A stretch of DNA of 42,402 nt from JBHHWH01 sp046756405 (GCA_046756405.1 JBHHWH010000008.1:1-42402); one strand, 5' to 3'. Positions 24,872 to 33,067 are shown, numbered from the stretch's first letter. A program made the numbers and translations. The notes: generated from the letters alone by a model not told the origin.

Positions 24872-25984
24872 ATGAGACGAAGTGTCCTGTGGGCGATGGT
24901 GGCCGTGTTCGCTCTCGTCGTCGCGGCCTGTAGCCCGGCGCCAGAAGCTGAACCGGAGCCCACGCCTACTACAGAGGCTCCCGCGCCTACGCCTACTACT
25001 GAGGCTCCAGCACCCACCACTACCACCGAGCCGCCCCCAGCGGTCGGCACACCAGAGAATCCGATCAAGGTCCTGTTCGTTCCCTCGGCCGAGGCCGAAG
25101 TGATCGTCAGCGGTGGCGAGATCATGCGTGAGGCCCTCGAAGAGGCCACTGGCCTCTCGTTCGAGGTGTCAGTCCCCACCTCGTACGCGGCCACAATCGA
25201 GGAAATGTGTGCATCTCCCGCCAACACGATGGGTTTCATCCCCGGTCTTGGCTATGCACTCGCCAGTGAGCGATGCGGTGTCGATGTGGCCTTCAAGGCG
25301 GTTCGATTTGGATGGCCGGTGTACTGGGCGCAGATCCTGGTGCCCCGTGACTCCGACATCGACAGCATCGACGACCTCGATGGCCTTCGCTGGGCCTACG
25401 GAGACACCGGTTCGACGTCCGGTTTCATGGTCCCCAGCCTGATGTTCGCCGAGGCGGGCGTCACTCCCGGTGAGCGTGTAGAGACGGGTGGCCACGGTCA
25501 GTCCGCTCTAGCTGTCTACAGCGGTGAAGCTGACTTCGCCACCACCTACTTCAGCCCGCCGCTGACACCCAACTTTGATTGGGCCCCTGGTGACCCACCG
25601 GACATTCCCGATGAGCTGGTACCGACCTGTGCACCCAACGAGGATCAGTCGAAGTTGCTCTGTGGTGAGAATGGCGAGTGGCGCGTGCTCGACGCGCGAG
25701 CCTCAGCGCGCAAGGACGCTCCCGACATCATCCAGAAGGTGCGCATCCTGATGATCTCGCCTGAGATTCCCAACGACACGCTCTCGTTCGGACCGGAGTT
25801 CCCGGCAGATCTGCGCGCTCAGATCGAAGAGGCGCTCCTCGCCTTCTCCGAGACGGATGCGTGGGGCGAGTCGATTGGCAGCCAGGACTTCTACGGATGG
25901 ACAGGGATCGCTCCTGCGACAGACGACGAGTACGACAACATTCGCAAGATGGTGGCGCTGCTCGGTTACAGCCCGGAGGGCTAG
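24872..25984 (+). CDS. phnD: Phosphate/phosphonate ABC transporter substrate-binding protein (PhnD-like)
   Basis: 370 residues. The signal peptide ends in a lipobox (LVVAAC, Cys about residue 20). A Pro/Thr/Glu-rich linker with repeated TEAPAPT units (about 25-50) tethers the domain to the membrane. The mature domain shows the PhnD family pattern: IKVLFVPSAEAE, the YWAQILVPRDSDIDSIDDL block, WAYGDTGSTSGFMVP and an ADFATTY segment. Such proteins bind phosphonates, phosphite or phosphate esters; the ligand is unknown. An additional Cys pair (TCAPNEDQSKLLCGENG) may form a disulfide. First gene of the phnD-phnC-phnE unit. Confidence 0.92.
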   Translation: MRRSVLWAMVAVFALVVAACSPAPEAEPEPTPTTEAPAPTPTTEAPAPTTTTEPPPAVGTPENPIKVLFVPSAEAEVIVSGGEIMREALEEATGLSFEVSVPTSYAATIEEMCASPANTMGFIPGLGYALASERCGVDVAFKAVRFGWPVYWAQILVPRDSDIDSIDDLDGLRWAYGDTGSTSGFMVPSLMFAEAGVTPGERVETGGHGQSALAVYSGEADFATTYFSPPLTPNFDWAPGDPPDIPDELVPTCAPNEDQSKLLCGENGEWRVLDARASARKDAPDIIQKVRILMISPEIPNDTLSFGPEFPADLRAQIEEALLAFSETDAWGESIGSQDFYGWTGIAPATDDEYDNIRKMVALLGYSPEG

Positions 25985-26004
25985 TCGAGCAACCAAGAGC
26001 TGAA

Positions 26005-26038
26005 CGAGCCGGGCAGGGGCAATCCCCTGCCCGGCTCG
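26005..26038 (+). terminator. Stable intra-operon stem-loop between phnD and phnC
   Basis: A perfect 15-bp GC-rich inverted repeat around the loop CAAT, 20 nt after the phnD stop and 25 nt before the phnC start. There is no T-tract. It most likely protects the phnD message or partly stops transcription, giving more binding protein than ATPase and permease. Confidence 0.75.
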
Positions 26039-26063
26039 CGATCGGAGAGGAGCGCCTCCGCCG

Positions 26064-26816
26064 ATGTTGAAGGTTGAACATCTCACCAAGATCTACGAGG
26101 GAGGGACCCTTGCCCTCGACGACGTCAGCTTTGAGGTCCCGGACGGACAATTTCTGGCGATCATCGGCTTGAGCGGATCGGGCAAGTCCACCCTGTTGCG
26201 TTGCATCAACCGACTCATCGAACCCACCGAGGGAAGGATCCTCTGGAGCGGGGTCGACATCACAGCAGCCTCCCAGGAGGAGATGCGCCGGATTCGACGT
26301 CGTATCGGCATGGTGTTCCAACACTTCAATCTCGTGCATCGCTCCAAGGTGCTTACCAACGTTCTCCAGGGCAGCCTCGGTTACGTGAACCCGGCCCTGA
26401 GCATTGTCAACCGCTTTCCCAAGGCGGAGATAGAGAGGGCGTTTAGCCAGCTCGACAGGGTGGGACTCCGTGAGAAGGCACGCCAGCGAGCCGACGAGTT
26501 GAGCGGAGGACAGCAACAGCGGGTCGGGGTGGCCAGGGCACTCATGCAGAACCCGGAGATGATCCTCGCCGACGAACCCGTCGCCAGCCTCGACCCCGTC
26601 CTGGCGCACAGCATCATGCAGTATCTCGAGCGCATCAATGCCGAAGACGGGGTGACGGTGCTCTGCAGCCTTCACTTCCTCGACCTTGTCCACCGTTACG
26701 CCGACCAAGCCATCGCTCTCAACGAAGGCAGGGTGGTGTTCGAGGGTCCACCTTCAGAGATCGACGACGAAAAGTTCAAAGAAATCTATGGACAGGAAGC
26801 CGAGCGCGTTGGCTGA
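26064..26816 (+). CDS. phnC: Phosphonate-type ABC transporter ATP-binding protein (PhnC-like)
   Basis: 250 residues. Walker A is GLSGSGKST (35-43), the Q-loop follows in GMVFQHFNLV, the signature is LSGGQQQR, Walker B is ILADEPVASLD and the switch His is in LCSLHFLDL. The insertion NVLQGSLGYVNPALSIVNRFPK, divided by a turn, is characteristic of PhnC. It energises uptake by the PhnD/PhnE system. The start lies 25 nt after the stem-loop. The phnE ATG lies inside its 3' end. Confidence 0.95.
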   Translation: MLKVEHLTKIYEGGTLALDDVSFEVPDGQFLAIIGLSGSGKSTLLRCINRLIEPTEGRILWSGVDITAASQEEMRRIRRRIGMVFQHFNLVHRSKVLTNVLQGSLGYVNPALSIVNRFPKAEIERAFSQLDRVGLREKARQRADELSGGQQQRVGVARALMQNPEMILADEPVASLDPVLAHSIMQYLERINAEDGVTVLCSLHFLDLVHRYADQAIALNEGRVVFEGPPSEIDDEKFKEIYGQEAERVG

Positions 26817-28728
26817 AGCGCAGAAGCACAAGCCCGACACCCCCCGCAGAGCAAAGTGGAAACGGTCTCTGCTGCTCGTGCTGGCTGTTGTGATTGGCGT
26901 GGTCGTCTATGCCTATGGATTCGAAGTCACCGGCGTCGATCTGGGAGAGATCCGCTCCGAGACGAGGAGGGTGCAGCTCGTCCGCGTCCTGCGCTCCCTC
27001 GCCAGGCCCGAGGTTTTCACCTATGAGCGAATCGACACCAACACCGACACCCCCTTCTTCATGCCCTGTCCGCCGGGTGGATTCACACCTCCTGAGGCCG
27101 GCCCCGATGAGAGGCAGATCGTCGTCGATCCCCCCTGTAGCGACCCGGGCGACACCGTCACCGTTTACGGCTTCAACTTCTCGCCTAACGCCCGGGGAAC
27201 GTTGACCCAGGTCCCGCCCGACGGCGATCTCAACCTGCGCCTCGACAACTTCCTCGCCGACGAGAACGGCAACTTCGTGCTTACTGTGAACACTCGGGAA
27301 CGGCCTGACGAGAGGCAGCAGTGGATCCGCGCCATCACTCGCGAGCCTGTCGGCAGCATCTTCAGCCGAGTGGAGGTGCCTACCGGCAAAGTCGATCCCG
27401 AAACCGGCGAAGAGATCGTCGTCAAGTCACCCCGCGTCAGCAAGGCTGCCCTCGACACGTGGGATCGGATTATCGAGACGGTCTTCATGGCCTTCCTGGC
27501 CACGACCCTGGGGGTACTGGTAGCCGTGCCGTTGAGCTTCATGGCAGCCCGCAACCTGATGAAGGACATTGCCATCCCGGTAACCAAGCTGGCGATGCAG
27601 ATCATCGCATTGCCTCTGGGAGTCGGCATAGGAATCGTCGCCGCTGGTTGGGCCCAGCAGCTATCGAGCCTGCTCACCCGAAGCATCGTGCTGGTGGTCT
27701 TGGGTCTGGTGCTGATTCCGTTCGCTATGTGGTTTGGTTTCCGATGGGGGCTGCCGCCGGTGGAGGAAATCCCACCCGGGCCTGGACTCCGAGCGGCGCG
27801 AATAGTGGTGCTCATCGTCGCAGCATTGGGCGGCATCCTGGTCCTGTTCCTACTCGCCGACCTTCTCACAACCGTTGGCCACCAGCTCAGTCCTCGCCTG
27901 GTGGCGTTCGATTTCATCGCCCGATTCGTGGCCAGCGTCGGCGACATCCTTGCCGCCATTATCACGCTGATCACCGCTGTCGCCTCCGCCGGCGTCCTCA
28001 TGAACATGGCCGGCCGGCTCGGTATGTGGGTAAGGGGTCGTCTCTCCACCGGACTCATCCAATTGCTAAACCTTCCGCTCGCGGTGATCGCCGGCGCAGG
28101 CCTGGCCGTCATAGTGGGTCTTGGTATCGGATGGCTCTACCGGTTCACCGACCCGATGACGACCATCTGGATTCCAGCCATGGTCGGAGGGACCATCGGC
28201 TTGGTCCTGGCGGCGAGAGCCTTTCGGAAGGAGACGGTCAACGTCGGCCTCACCCTCTACTACATCGCCCGGACCATCTTCAACACTCTCCGGTCCATAG
28301 AGCCCCTCGTCATGGTCATTGTCTTCGCGGTGTGGGTGGGCATCGGCGCCTTCGCCGGCACCCTGGCCTTGGCTACGCACACGATCGCGGCCCTCGCCAA
28401 GCTCTACTCCGAGCAAGTAGAGAGCATCCTCCCTGGGCCAATTGAGGCGGTGAAAGCCTCTGGCGCCACCCGCATGCAGACGGTCGTCTACGCCGTACTC
28501 CCCCAGGTAGTCCCCCCCTACATCTCATTCACCTTGTACCGCTGGGACATCAACGTTCGGATGTCGACAGTGATCGGGTTCGCCGGGGGTGGCGGGATCG
28601 GTTTCCTGCTCCAACAGAACATTCGGTTCCTCAACTACCCTGCGGCTTCGGTGAACATGCTCGCTATCGCCGTCGTGGTGGCGTCGATGGACTACCTCAG
28701 CTCCCGGATCCGGGAACGTATCGTCTAG
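26788..28728 (+). CDS. phnE: Oversized phosphonate-type ABC permease (PhnE-like)
   Basis: 646 residues, against about 260-300 for ordinary PhnE. An N-terminal membrane span (about 26-46) is followed by a soluble region (about 50-215) that is probably extracytoplasmic and has an IPT/Ig-like stretch (SDPGDTVTVYGFNFSPNARG). The permease core begins near 225 (ETVFMAFLATTLGVLVAVPLS in two parts). It is interrupted by roughly 230 residues with about six further spans, and resumes near 495 (TLRSIEPLVMVIVFAVWVGIG split) with the EAA loop EAVKASGATRMQTVV at 553-567. ATG 26788 overlaps phnC by 29 nt; a TTG at 26809 is an alternative. The role as permease is clear; the added domains are unexplained. Confidence 0.88.
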   Translation: MDRKPSALAEAQKHKPDTPRRAKWKRSLLLVLAVVIGVVVYAYGFEVTGVDLGEIRSETRRVQLVRVLRSLARPEVFTYERIDTNTDTPFFMPCPPGGFTPPEAGPDERQIVVDPPCSDPGDTVTVYGFNFSPNARGTLTQVPPDGDLNLRLDNFLADENGNFVLTVNTRERPDERQQWIRAITREPVGSIFSRVEVPTGKVDPETGEEIVVKSPRVSKAALDTWDRIIETVFMAFLATTLGVLVAVPLSFMAARNLMKDIAIPVTKLAMQIIALPLGVGIGIVAAGWAQQLSSLLTRSIVLVVLGLVLIPFAMWFGFRWGLPPVEEIPPGPGLRAARIVVLIVAALGGILVLFLLADLLTTVGHQLSPRLVAFDFIARFVASVGDILAAIITLITAVASAGVLMNMAGRLGMWVRGRLSTGLIQLLNLPLAVIAGAGLAVIVGLGIGWLYRFTDPMTTIWIPAMVGGTIGLVLAARAFRKETVNVGLTLYYIARTIFNTLRSIEPLVMVIVFAVWVGIGAFAGTLALATHTIAALAKLYSEQVESILPGPIEAVKASGATRMQTVVYAVLPQVVPPYISFTLYRWDINVRMSTVIGFAGGGGIGFLLQQNIRFLNYPAASVNMLAIAVVVASMDYLSSRIRERIV

Positions 28729-28731
28729 GTC

Positions 28732-29733
28732 GTGACTGCCATGTTCCGCCGCTCCCGGCAGCTGCGCGAAAGCCAGGAGAACGAACTCCTCTCCCCCCTC
28801 GCCGCAAAAGCCGATGAGACCAAGGGACGTGCCGAGAAGGAGGATCCCGATGAGTTCCGCACCGCCTACGAGCGGGACCGTGACCGGATTATCCACTCCA
28901 AGGCCTTCCGCCGTCTCAAACACAAGACCCAGGTCTTCCTCAATCCGGAAGGTGACCACTTCGTCACAAGGATGACCCATACTCTCCAGGTGACCCAGGT
29001 GGGTCGGGCGATGGCCCGGGGTCTGGGCCTCAACGAAGATCTCACCGAGGCTATCTGCCTGGCCCACGACGTGGGTCACTCTCCCTTCGGTCACACCGGG
29101 GAGGACGCCCTCAGCCCTTTCGTGGAAGGAGAGTGGCTCCATTCAGAACACGGCGTTCGTACCCTGAGCCTCCTGGAACCTCTGAACCTCACCTACGAGG
29201 TGCTGGACGGGATCAGGGCCCACTCCTGGAAGATCGAACCACCCCCGGAGACGATGGAGGGCTGGCTGTGCCGGTATGCAGACCGAATCGCCTACCTGGC
29301 CCATGATGTCGCCGACGCCCTGCGGGCTGGGGTCCTTGAATACCACGACCTCCCGGTGAAGGTCCTGACCACTTTCGGTGCGACGTCGCGGGATTGGATC
29401 AACACCATGGTCACCTCGGTAATCGACGCCTCCCACGCCGCGGGAACGGTGACGATGGACCCCGGCCATCTCGCGGTGATGGATGAGCTGAGGGATTTCA
29501 TGTTCGAGAGGGTCTACTTGAGCCCCGAATCGGAATCGCAGAAGACCAAGGCGATCATGGTGATCCAGGACCTGGTTCGGTACTACGAGGAGCATCCGGA
29601 GGAGGTGCCCGACTCGTATACCGTGGCTGATGCCGACCCGCTCACCCGGGCTATCGACTATGTGGCCGGAATGACCGACCGCTTCGCCCTCCGTACCCAC
29701 GACAGGCTCTACCGGCCCACCCTCCTCGACTAG
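28732..29733 (+). CDS. dgt: dGTPase-like HD-domain protein
   Basis: 333 residues. The HD metal ligands are His83 (RMTHTLQVTQ), His112-Asp113 (LAHDVGH) and Asp184 (YADRIAYL), with His116 and His121 as the additional active-site histidines of the family. This is the deoxyguanosinetriphosphate triphosphohydrolase-like group, which cleaves dNTPs to deoxynucleosides and triphosphate. Length suits the shorter bacterial type. The GTG at 28732 lies 3 nt after the phnE stop; ATG 28741 is an alternative. Being in the operon of an oxyanion importer is unusual for this gene. Confidence 0.9.
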   Translation: MTAMFRRSRQLRESQENELLSPLAAKADETKGRAEKEDPDEFRTAYERDRDRIIHSKAFRRLKHKTQVFLNPEGDHFVTRMTHTLQVTQVGRAMARGLGLNEDLTEAICLAHDVGHSPFGHTGEDALSPFVEGEWLHSEHGVRTLSLLEPLNLTYEVLDGIRAHSWKIEPPPETMEGWLCRYADRIAYLAHDVADALRAGVLEYHDLPVKVLTTFGATSRDWINTMVTSVIDASHAAGTVTMDPGHLAVMDELRDFMFERVYLSPESESQKTKAIMVIQDLVRYYEEHPEEVPDSYTVADADPLTRAIDYVAGMTDRFALRTHDRLYRPTLLD

Positions 29734-29812
29734 GCGAGGGGGCCCCCACTCCAGCGGCGATCGTTCTCTGCGTCGGGCCAGAGCAGCAACCCTGGGGCGA
29801 TAGTCTCCCCTC

Positions 29813-30622
29813 ATGGAGTATGAACACCTCGTAGTGACCGTCTCTGACGGTGTCGCCACCCTGTGGCTCAATCGACCGGACAAGCGCAACGCCCTCTCCG
29901 AGGACATGTGGGCCGACATCCCTCGAGCCATGGCGGTCCTCGACGGCGACGACGGCGTACGAGTGATAGTTCTGGCTGCACGGGGTCCCGCCTTCTGCGT
30001 GGGTATCGACGTGGAGATGCTCGCCTCTCTCCAGCCTGCCGACGGCTCCCACGCCCAGAAGAGCCGGGAGATCTATCAGAAGATCCTGACCTTGCAGCAG
30101 ACAGCAAGCTGTTTGGCGTCGTCTCCCAAGCCTGTCATAGCGGCAGTCCATGGATACTGCCTGGGGGCTGGCGTGGACCTGATCACCGCCTGTGACATCA
30201 GGCTTGCCGCCGCCGACGCGGTCTTCTCCATTCGGGAGACCCGGATGGGTCTGGTAGCTGACACCGGCTCCCTCCAGAGGCTCCCCGCCATTGTCGGCTC
30301 TGGGACCACCGCGGAGATGGCCTTCACCGGGGCCGACTTCGACGCCCAGTGGGCGCTGGAGAAGGGCCTGGTCAACTCGGTGCACTCAGACGCTCAAGCC
30401 ACCGTCAAAGAGGCACAGCGACTGGCCGAGATCATCGCCGCCAACTCTCCCCTCGTCGTCGAGGGGATCAAACACGTCCTGGCCGCCGGCGAAGGACGCA
30501 CGGTCGACGAGGCCCTGGATTACGTCGCCCTGTGGAACTCCTCGTTCCTCCTCTCCAACGATCTGCTGGAAGCCATCACTGCGTTCTTCGAAAGCCGGGC
30601 GCCCCGATTCGACGGGAGCTGA
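29813..30622 (+). CDS. Crotonase-family protein, dienoyl-CoA isomerase-like
   Basis: 269 residues of the enoyl-CoA hydratase/isomerase fold. The oxyanion-hole segments are AARGPAFCVGIDVEML and HGYCLGAGVDLITACDIR. The following region FSIRETRMGLVADTGSLQRLP keeps the Glu and Asp that the delta3,5-delta2,4-dienoyl-CoA isomerases (ECH1 type) use for proton transfer, so this activity is more likely than simple hydration. It would help degrade unsaturated fatty acids. The start ATG follows an 79-bp gap after dgt in which no regulatory motif was recognised. Confidence 0.87.
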   Translation: MEYEHLVVTVSDGVATLWLNRPDKRNALSEDMWADIPRAMAVLDGDDGVRVIVLAARGPAFCVGIDVEMLASLQPADGSHAQKSREIYQKILTLQQTASCLASSPKPVIAAVHGYCLGAGVDLITACDIRLAAADAVFSIRETRMGLVADTGSLQRLPAIVGSGTTAEMAFTGADFDAQWALEKGLVNSVHSDAQATVKEAQRLAEIIAANSPLVVEGIKHVLAAGEGRTVDEALDYVALWNSSFLLSNDLLEAITAFFESRAPRFDGS

Positions 30623-30696
30623 TCCACGCTGCCGCCCCCTCGTCAAAGGCTGCGCCAACGGTAAAGAGCTGCGGAGCTTCTGCCGATAACTCGGAC

Positions 30697-30957
30697 ATGC
30701 ACATAGCCAGATCAGATAGCGGTCCGAGACGCCAGGAGCTGGCGATACAACTCGGGGTGGCGGTCGCCGGAATCTTTGCCGCCACGTCGGTCATCCTCCT
30801 GGGCACCGTTTACCCTGCGGCTTCCTGGCTCTTCCTGCTGATCGGAGTAACCCTCGGAGCCACCTCCGCCCGCGCAGCTCGCCACCCGAGCCTGCTTCGG
30901 CTCACCGTGGCCACCGTCAGCGTGGCATTGACGCCCCTGGTGCTGATAGCTCTCTAA
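30697..30957 (+). CDS. Small two-span membrane protein, function unknown
   Basis: 86 residues: a short basic N-terminus (MHIARSDSGPRRQ), then hydrophobic spans at about 17-40 and 40-58, a basic loop (ARAARHPSLLR) and a final hydrophobic segment to the C-terminus. I do not recognise a family. It lies 74 nt after the crotonase gene on the same strand. Coding is supported only by the consistent hydrophobic pattern and the open frame, so it is less certain than its neighbours. Confidence 0.5.
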   Translation: MHIARSDSGPRRQELAIQLGVAVAGIFAATSVILLGTVYPAASWLFLLIGVTLGATSARAARHPSLLRLTVATVSVALTPLVLIAL

Positions 30958-30972
30958 GGCATAAAGAGCGGC

Positions 30973-31003
30973 TTCGAAAAATAGGGGAAAACCCCTATTT
31001 ACA
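30973..31003. repeat. 31-bp palindromic repeat, copy 1 (upstream of the two-component genes)
   Basis: It contains a perfect 9-bp inverted repeat AAATAGGGG-AAAA-CCCCTATTT (30979-31000). A near-identical copy lies at 32922-32952, with 27 of 31 positions matching. It is 160 nt upstream of the histidine kinase ATG. The symmetry and AT-rich flanks suggest a protein-binding site, most simply for the adjacent LuxR-type response regulator. Confidence 0.75.
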
Positions 31004-31086
31004 CGACTCTGATTCTCCGACACACTGTCGATGAAGCCAGGGGGACTTCAGGGCGCCCCTGTCCCTCGGAACAATGGGGACCTCGG

Positions 31087-31112
31087 TGGAGGGCCGCTCC
31101 GGCGGCCCTCCA
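31087..31112 (+). promoter_or_regulatory. Leader hairpin upstream of the histidine kinase
   Basis: TGGAGGGCCGC pairs perfectly with GCGGCCCTCCA around the loop TCCG (11 bp). It lies in the 206-bp gap 52 nt before the kinase start. Without a T-tract it is either a structured 5' leader or a terminator of upstream transcription. Confidence 0.6.
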
Positions 31113-31163
31113 TTCGCGTTATGAGAGGCATGCCGCGCCTCCGCCCGGCTAATTTGTCGAACG

Positions 31164-32285
31164 ATGGTCCTGGGAGCGATGCGCCGGAGAGGAAGCCCCG
31201 AGCTTGAAGCCACCCTGCGCCGAATGGTGGTGGTGTTCCGGTTCCTGGGTTGGATCTGGATGCTCCTCCTCGTCATCGTCACCCTCCTCAACAACCCGCC
31301 GCCGAAGCTCTCCATCGTTTACGGATCGGTGGTGCTAGCAACCTTCTGGACCGTCCTCACCTGGTACATGTCCAGGCGTCACCCAGAGACGCTTGCCGGC
31401 GGTGCCTGGTTCTTCTTCGACTCCATAGCCATGCTCGCCGTCGGAGCCGCCTCGGTGGCGTCGGGAGCCGAAGAGCTGTTCCACGGCGGCCTGCCGCTCT
31501 CCTATGTGTTCGTCGGAGCGATGTGGGGTGGACTCCCCGGGTCCCTGGTGGCCGCAGTGTTCCTGGCCATAGAACAGTTCGCCGTTCACGTCATCGCCGA
31601 CCTCGGAGCGGTCCGCGCCGCGGGGAGCATCATTTTCTTCATCGTCGCCTCGATAGTCGGCTGGACCTACGACCGTCTGCGTGACTACGACCTGGCCAGG
31701 CAAGAGGCGGAAGCCAAACTGGCTGAAGAGCGGGCCGCGGTAGCCGCCCATGAGGCCCGAGTGGAGCTGGTAAGACGGCTCCACGACTCGGTGCTCCAAA
31801 CGCTGCACGCCATTCGGATCGGCGCCGATGACCCTACCCAAGCACGCTATCTCGCCCGCCGACAGGAACGTGAACTCCGCCGCAACATCGAAGAGTGGCG
31901 ATCACCGTTTCAGAGGAGCTATCGCGCCGCCCTGCTGACCGTCCGTGACGACATCGAAGACGTCCATCGGGTGGAGATCGAAGCGGTCATCCGCGACGAC
32001 GCTGAACTCAGCCCCAGCCTCGAGGCTGGCATCGAGGCAGCCAGAGAGGCTCTCACCAACGCGGTCAAACACGCCGGGGCCCGGAAAGTCTCCATCTTCT
32101 CCGAGATGCGGGATGGCATGGCGGCGATCCACGTGCGGGACGACGGATGGGGGTTCCCCTCCGAAGAGGACCGGGCGACGGTGCTCAAGAAGCTCACCTC
32201 TCGAGTAGAAGGCGTCGGAGGGATCGTTTCCATCGATACGAGGAAAAATGAGGGAACAGACATCGAAATCACCGTCGCGCTCTGA
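31164..32285 (+). CDS. Membrane sensor histidine kinase (NarL/LuxR-partner type)
   Basis: 373 residues. Five or six membrane segments cover about 22-165 without a large external sensor, suggesting it senses a membrane-linked or intramembrane cue. A coiled coil (about 175-200) leads to the HisKA_3-type dimerisation helix with His207 in RRLHDSVLQTLHAI. The ATPase domain has the N-box EALTNAVKHAG (Asn299) and G-box VRDDGWGF (Asp327). Such kinases pair with LuxR-type regulators, and the regulator gene begins inside its 3' end. The signal is unknown. A 31-bp palindromic repeat and a hairpin precede it. Confidence 0.92.
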   Translation: MVLGAMRRRGSPELEATLRRMVVVFRFLGWIWMLLLVIVTLLNNPPPKLSIVYGSVVLATFWTVLTWYMSRRHPETLAGGAWFFFDSIAMLAVGAASVASGAEELFHGGLPLSYVFVGAMWGGLPGSLVAAVFLAIEQFAVHVIADLGAVRAAGSIIFFIVASIVGWTYDRLRDYDLARQEAEAKLAEERAAVAAHEARVELVRRLHDSVLQTLHAIRIGADDPTQARYLARRQERELRRNIEEWRSPFQRSYRAALLTVRDDIEDVHRVEIEAVIRDDAELSPSLEAGIEAAREALTNAVKHAGARKVSIFSEMRDGMAAIHVRDDGWGFPSEEDRATVLKKLTSRVEGVGGIVSIDTRKNEGTDIEITVAL

Positions 32286-32949
32286 GCATCGTCACCGTGT
32301 CTTTCTCGTCGACGACCACGACGTAGTACGGGCAGGCATGAAGGCAATCCTCGACGAACACTTCGAGGTAGTCGGGGAGGCCTGGGATGTCGACTCGGCG
32401 GTTGACGGCATTTTGGCCCAACGCCCTGAAGTAGTGGTCCTAGACGTCAAACTGCCCGGAGGAGGAGGCGCCTCTGTAATCGAGAAGGTTCGTCCGCGGC
32501 TCCCTGAAGTGCGGTTCATGGCCCTGACGGTGTCCACCTCCCGGAGGGACGTGGCCATGATGATGGACGCCGGAGTGGACGGCTACGTAACGAAGACCAC
32601 CACCAGCAGGGACCTGCCTGAACTGGTGGAGGAGACTGTTCAGGGTCTTAGGCCGGTCTCGCCTGAAGTGGCCGGGTTTCTGCTCGACATCGACGAGGAC
32701 ATCGACTCCGGGGCGTCGATCTCAAGACTCACTCCAAGGGAGCGGGAGGTGGTGAGCCTGATCGCTCGGGGCTACTCCTACCGCGACGCCGCCAAGAGAC
32801 TCGCAATCTCGGTCAAGACCATTGAAGCCCACCTGGCGAATATTTTCGACAAGCTATCCGTGGCCAGTCGCTATGAACTGGCTGCCCTTGCCTACCGGGA
32901 GGGTTATGTGCAGCCGGAAGATTCAAAAAATAGGGGAAAACCCTTATAG
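32248..32949 (+). CDS. LuxR/NarL-family response regulator
   Basis: 233 residues. The receiver domain has the acidic pair VDDHD (22-23), phospho-acceptor Asp66 in VVVLDVKLP, Thr94 in MALTVST and Lys116 in YVTKTTTS. The C-terminal LuxR helix-turn-helix covers about 161-205 (LTPREREVVSLIARGYSYRD, then the VKTIEAHLANIFDKL recognition region). It overlaps the kinase gene by 38 nt, with GAGG a few bases before the ATG. Its last seven codons (KNRGKPL) are written by the second copy of the 31-bp repeat, so coding sequence and a probable binding site coincide. Confidence 0.94.
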   Translation: MREQTSKSPSRSEHRHRVFLVDDHDVVRAGMKAILDEHFEVVGEAWDVDSAVDGILAQRPEVVVLDVKLPGGGGASVIEKVRPRLPEVRFMALTVSTSRRDVAMMMDAGVDGYVTKTTTSRDLPELVEETVQGLRPVSPEVAGFLLDIDEDIDSGASISRLTPREREVVSLIARGYSYRDAAKRLAISVKTIEAHLANIFDKLSVASRYELAALAYREGYVQPEDSKNRGKPL

Positions 32950-32952
32950 ACA
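32922..32952. repeat. 31-bp palindromic repeat, copy 2 (3' end of the response-regulator gene)
   Basis: It matches copy 1 at 30973-31003 in 27 of 31 bases and in the same orientation. Inner symmetry is imperfect here (ATAGGGG-AAAA-CCCTTAT). It overlaps the stop codon of the response-regulator gene and lies 175 nt upstream of the alpha/beta hydrolase gene, so it could serve that gene's promoter or mark the end of the two-gene unit. Confidence 0.75.
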
Positions 32953-33067
32953 GCCTGGCTACGTAGCTGTATTGATTAGGGCTGGGGTGCGAGCGGAGCC
33001 GGACCCTTCCTCCCGGCCTGGTCAGGGGAGACCTACGGGATTGGGCTAACGAGCCCGAGTAAGCAGG

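Noticed and set aside
24958..25040. Short repeats resembling a CRISPR or minisatellite
   Set aside because: They encode the Pro/Thr/Glu-rich tether of the PhnD lipoprotein (TEAPAPT units); the pattern is protein-level low complexity.
28732..29733. Reading the HD protein as part of the usual dgt-dnaG replication cluster
   Set aside because: No primase or other replication gene follows; the next gene is a crotonase. The upstream neighbours are importer genes.
29734..29812. GGGGGCCCCC palindrome as a terminator after dgt
   Set aside because: The self-complementary stretch has no loop and no T-tract, so it cannot be called a hairpin terminator.
32950..33067. Possible riboswitch or structured small RNA in the gap before the alpha/beta hydrolase
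   Set aside because: Short stems such as GCCGG/CCGGC and GGGCT/AGCCC exist, but no known riboswitch, SRP, 6S or 6C RNA consensus could be matched, so no RNA is called.
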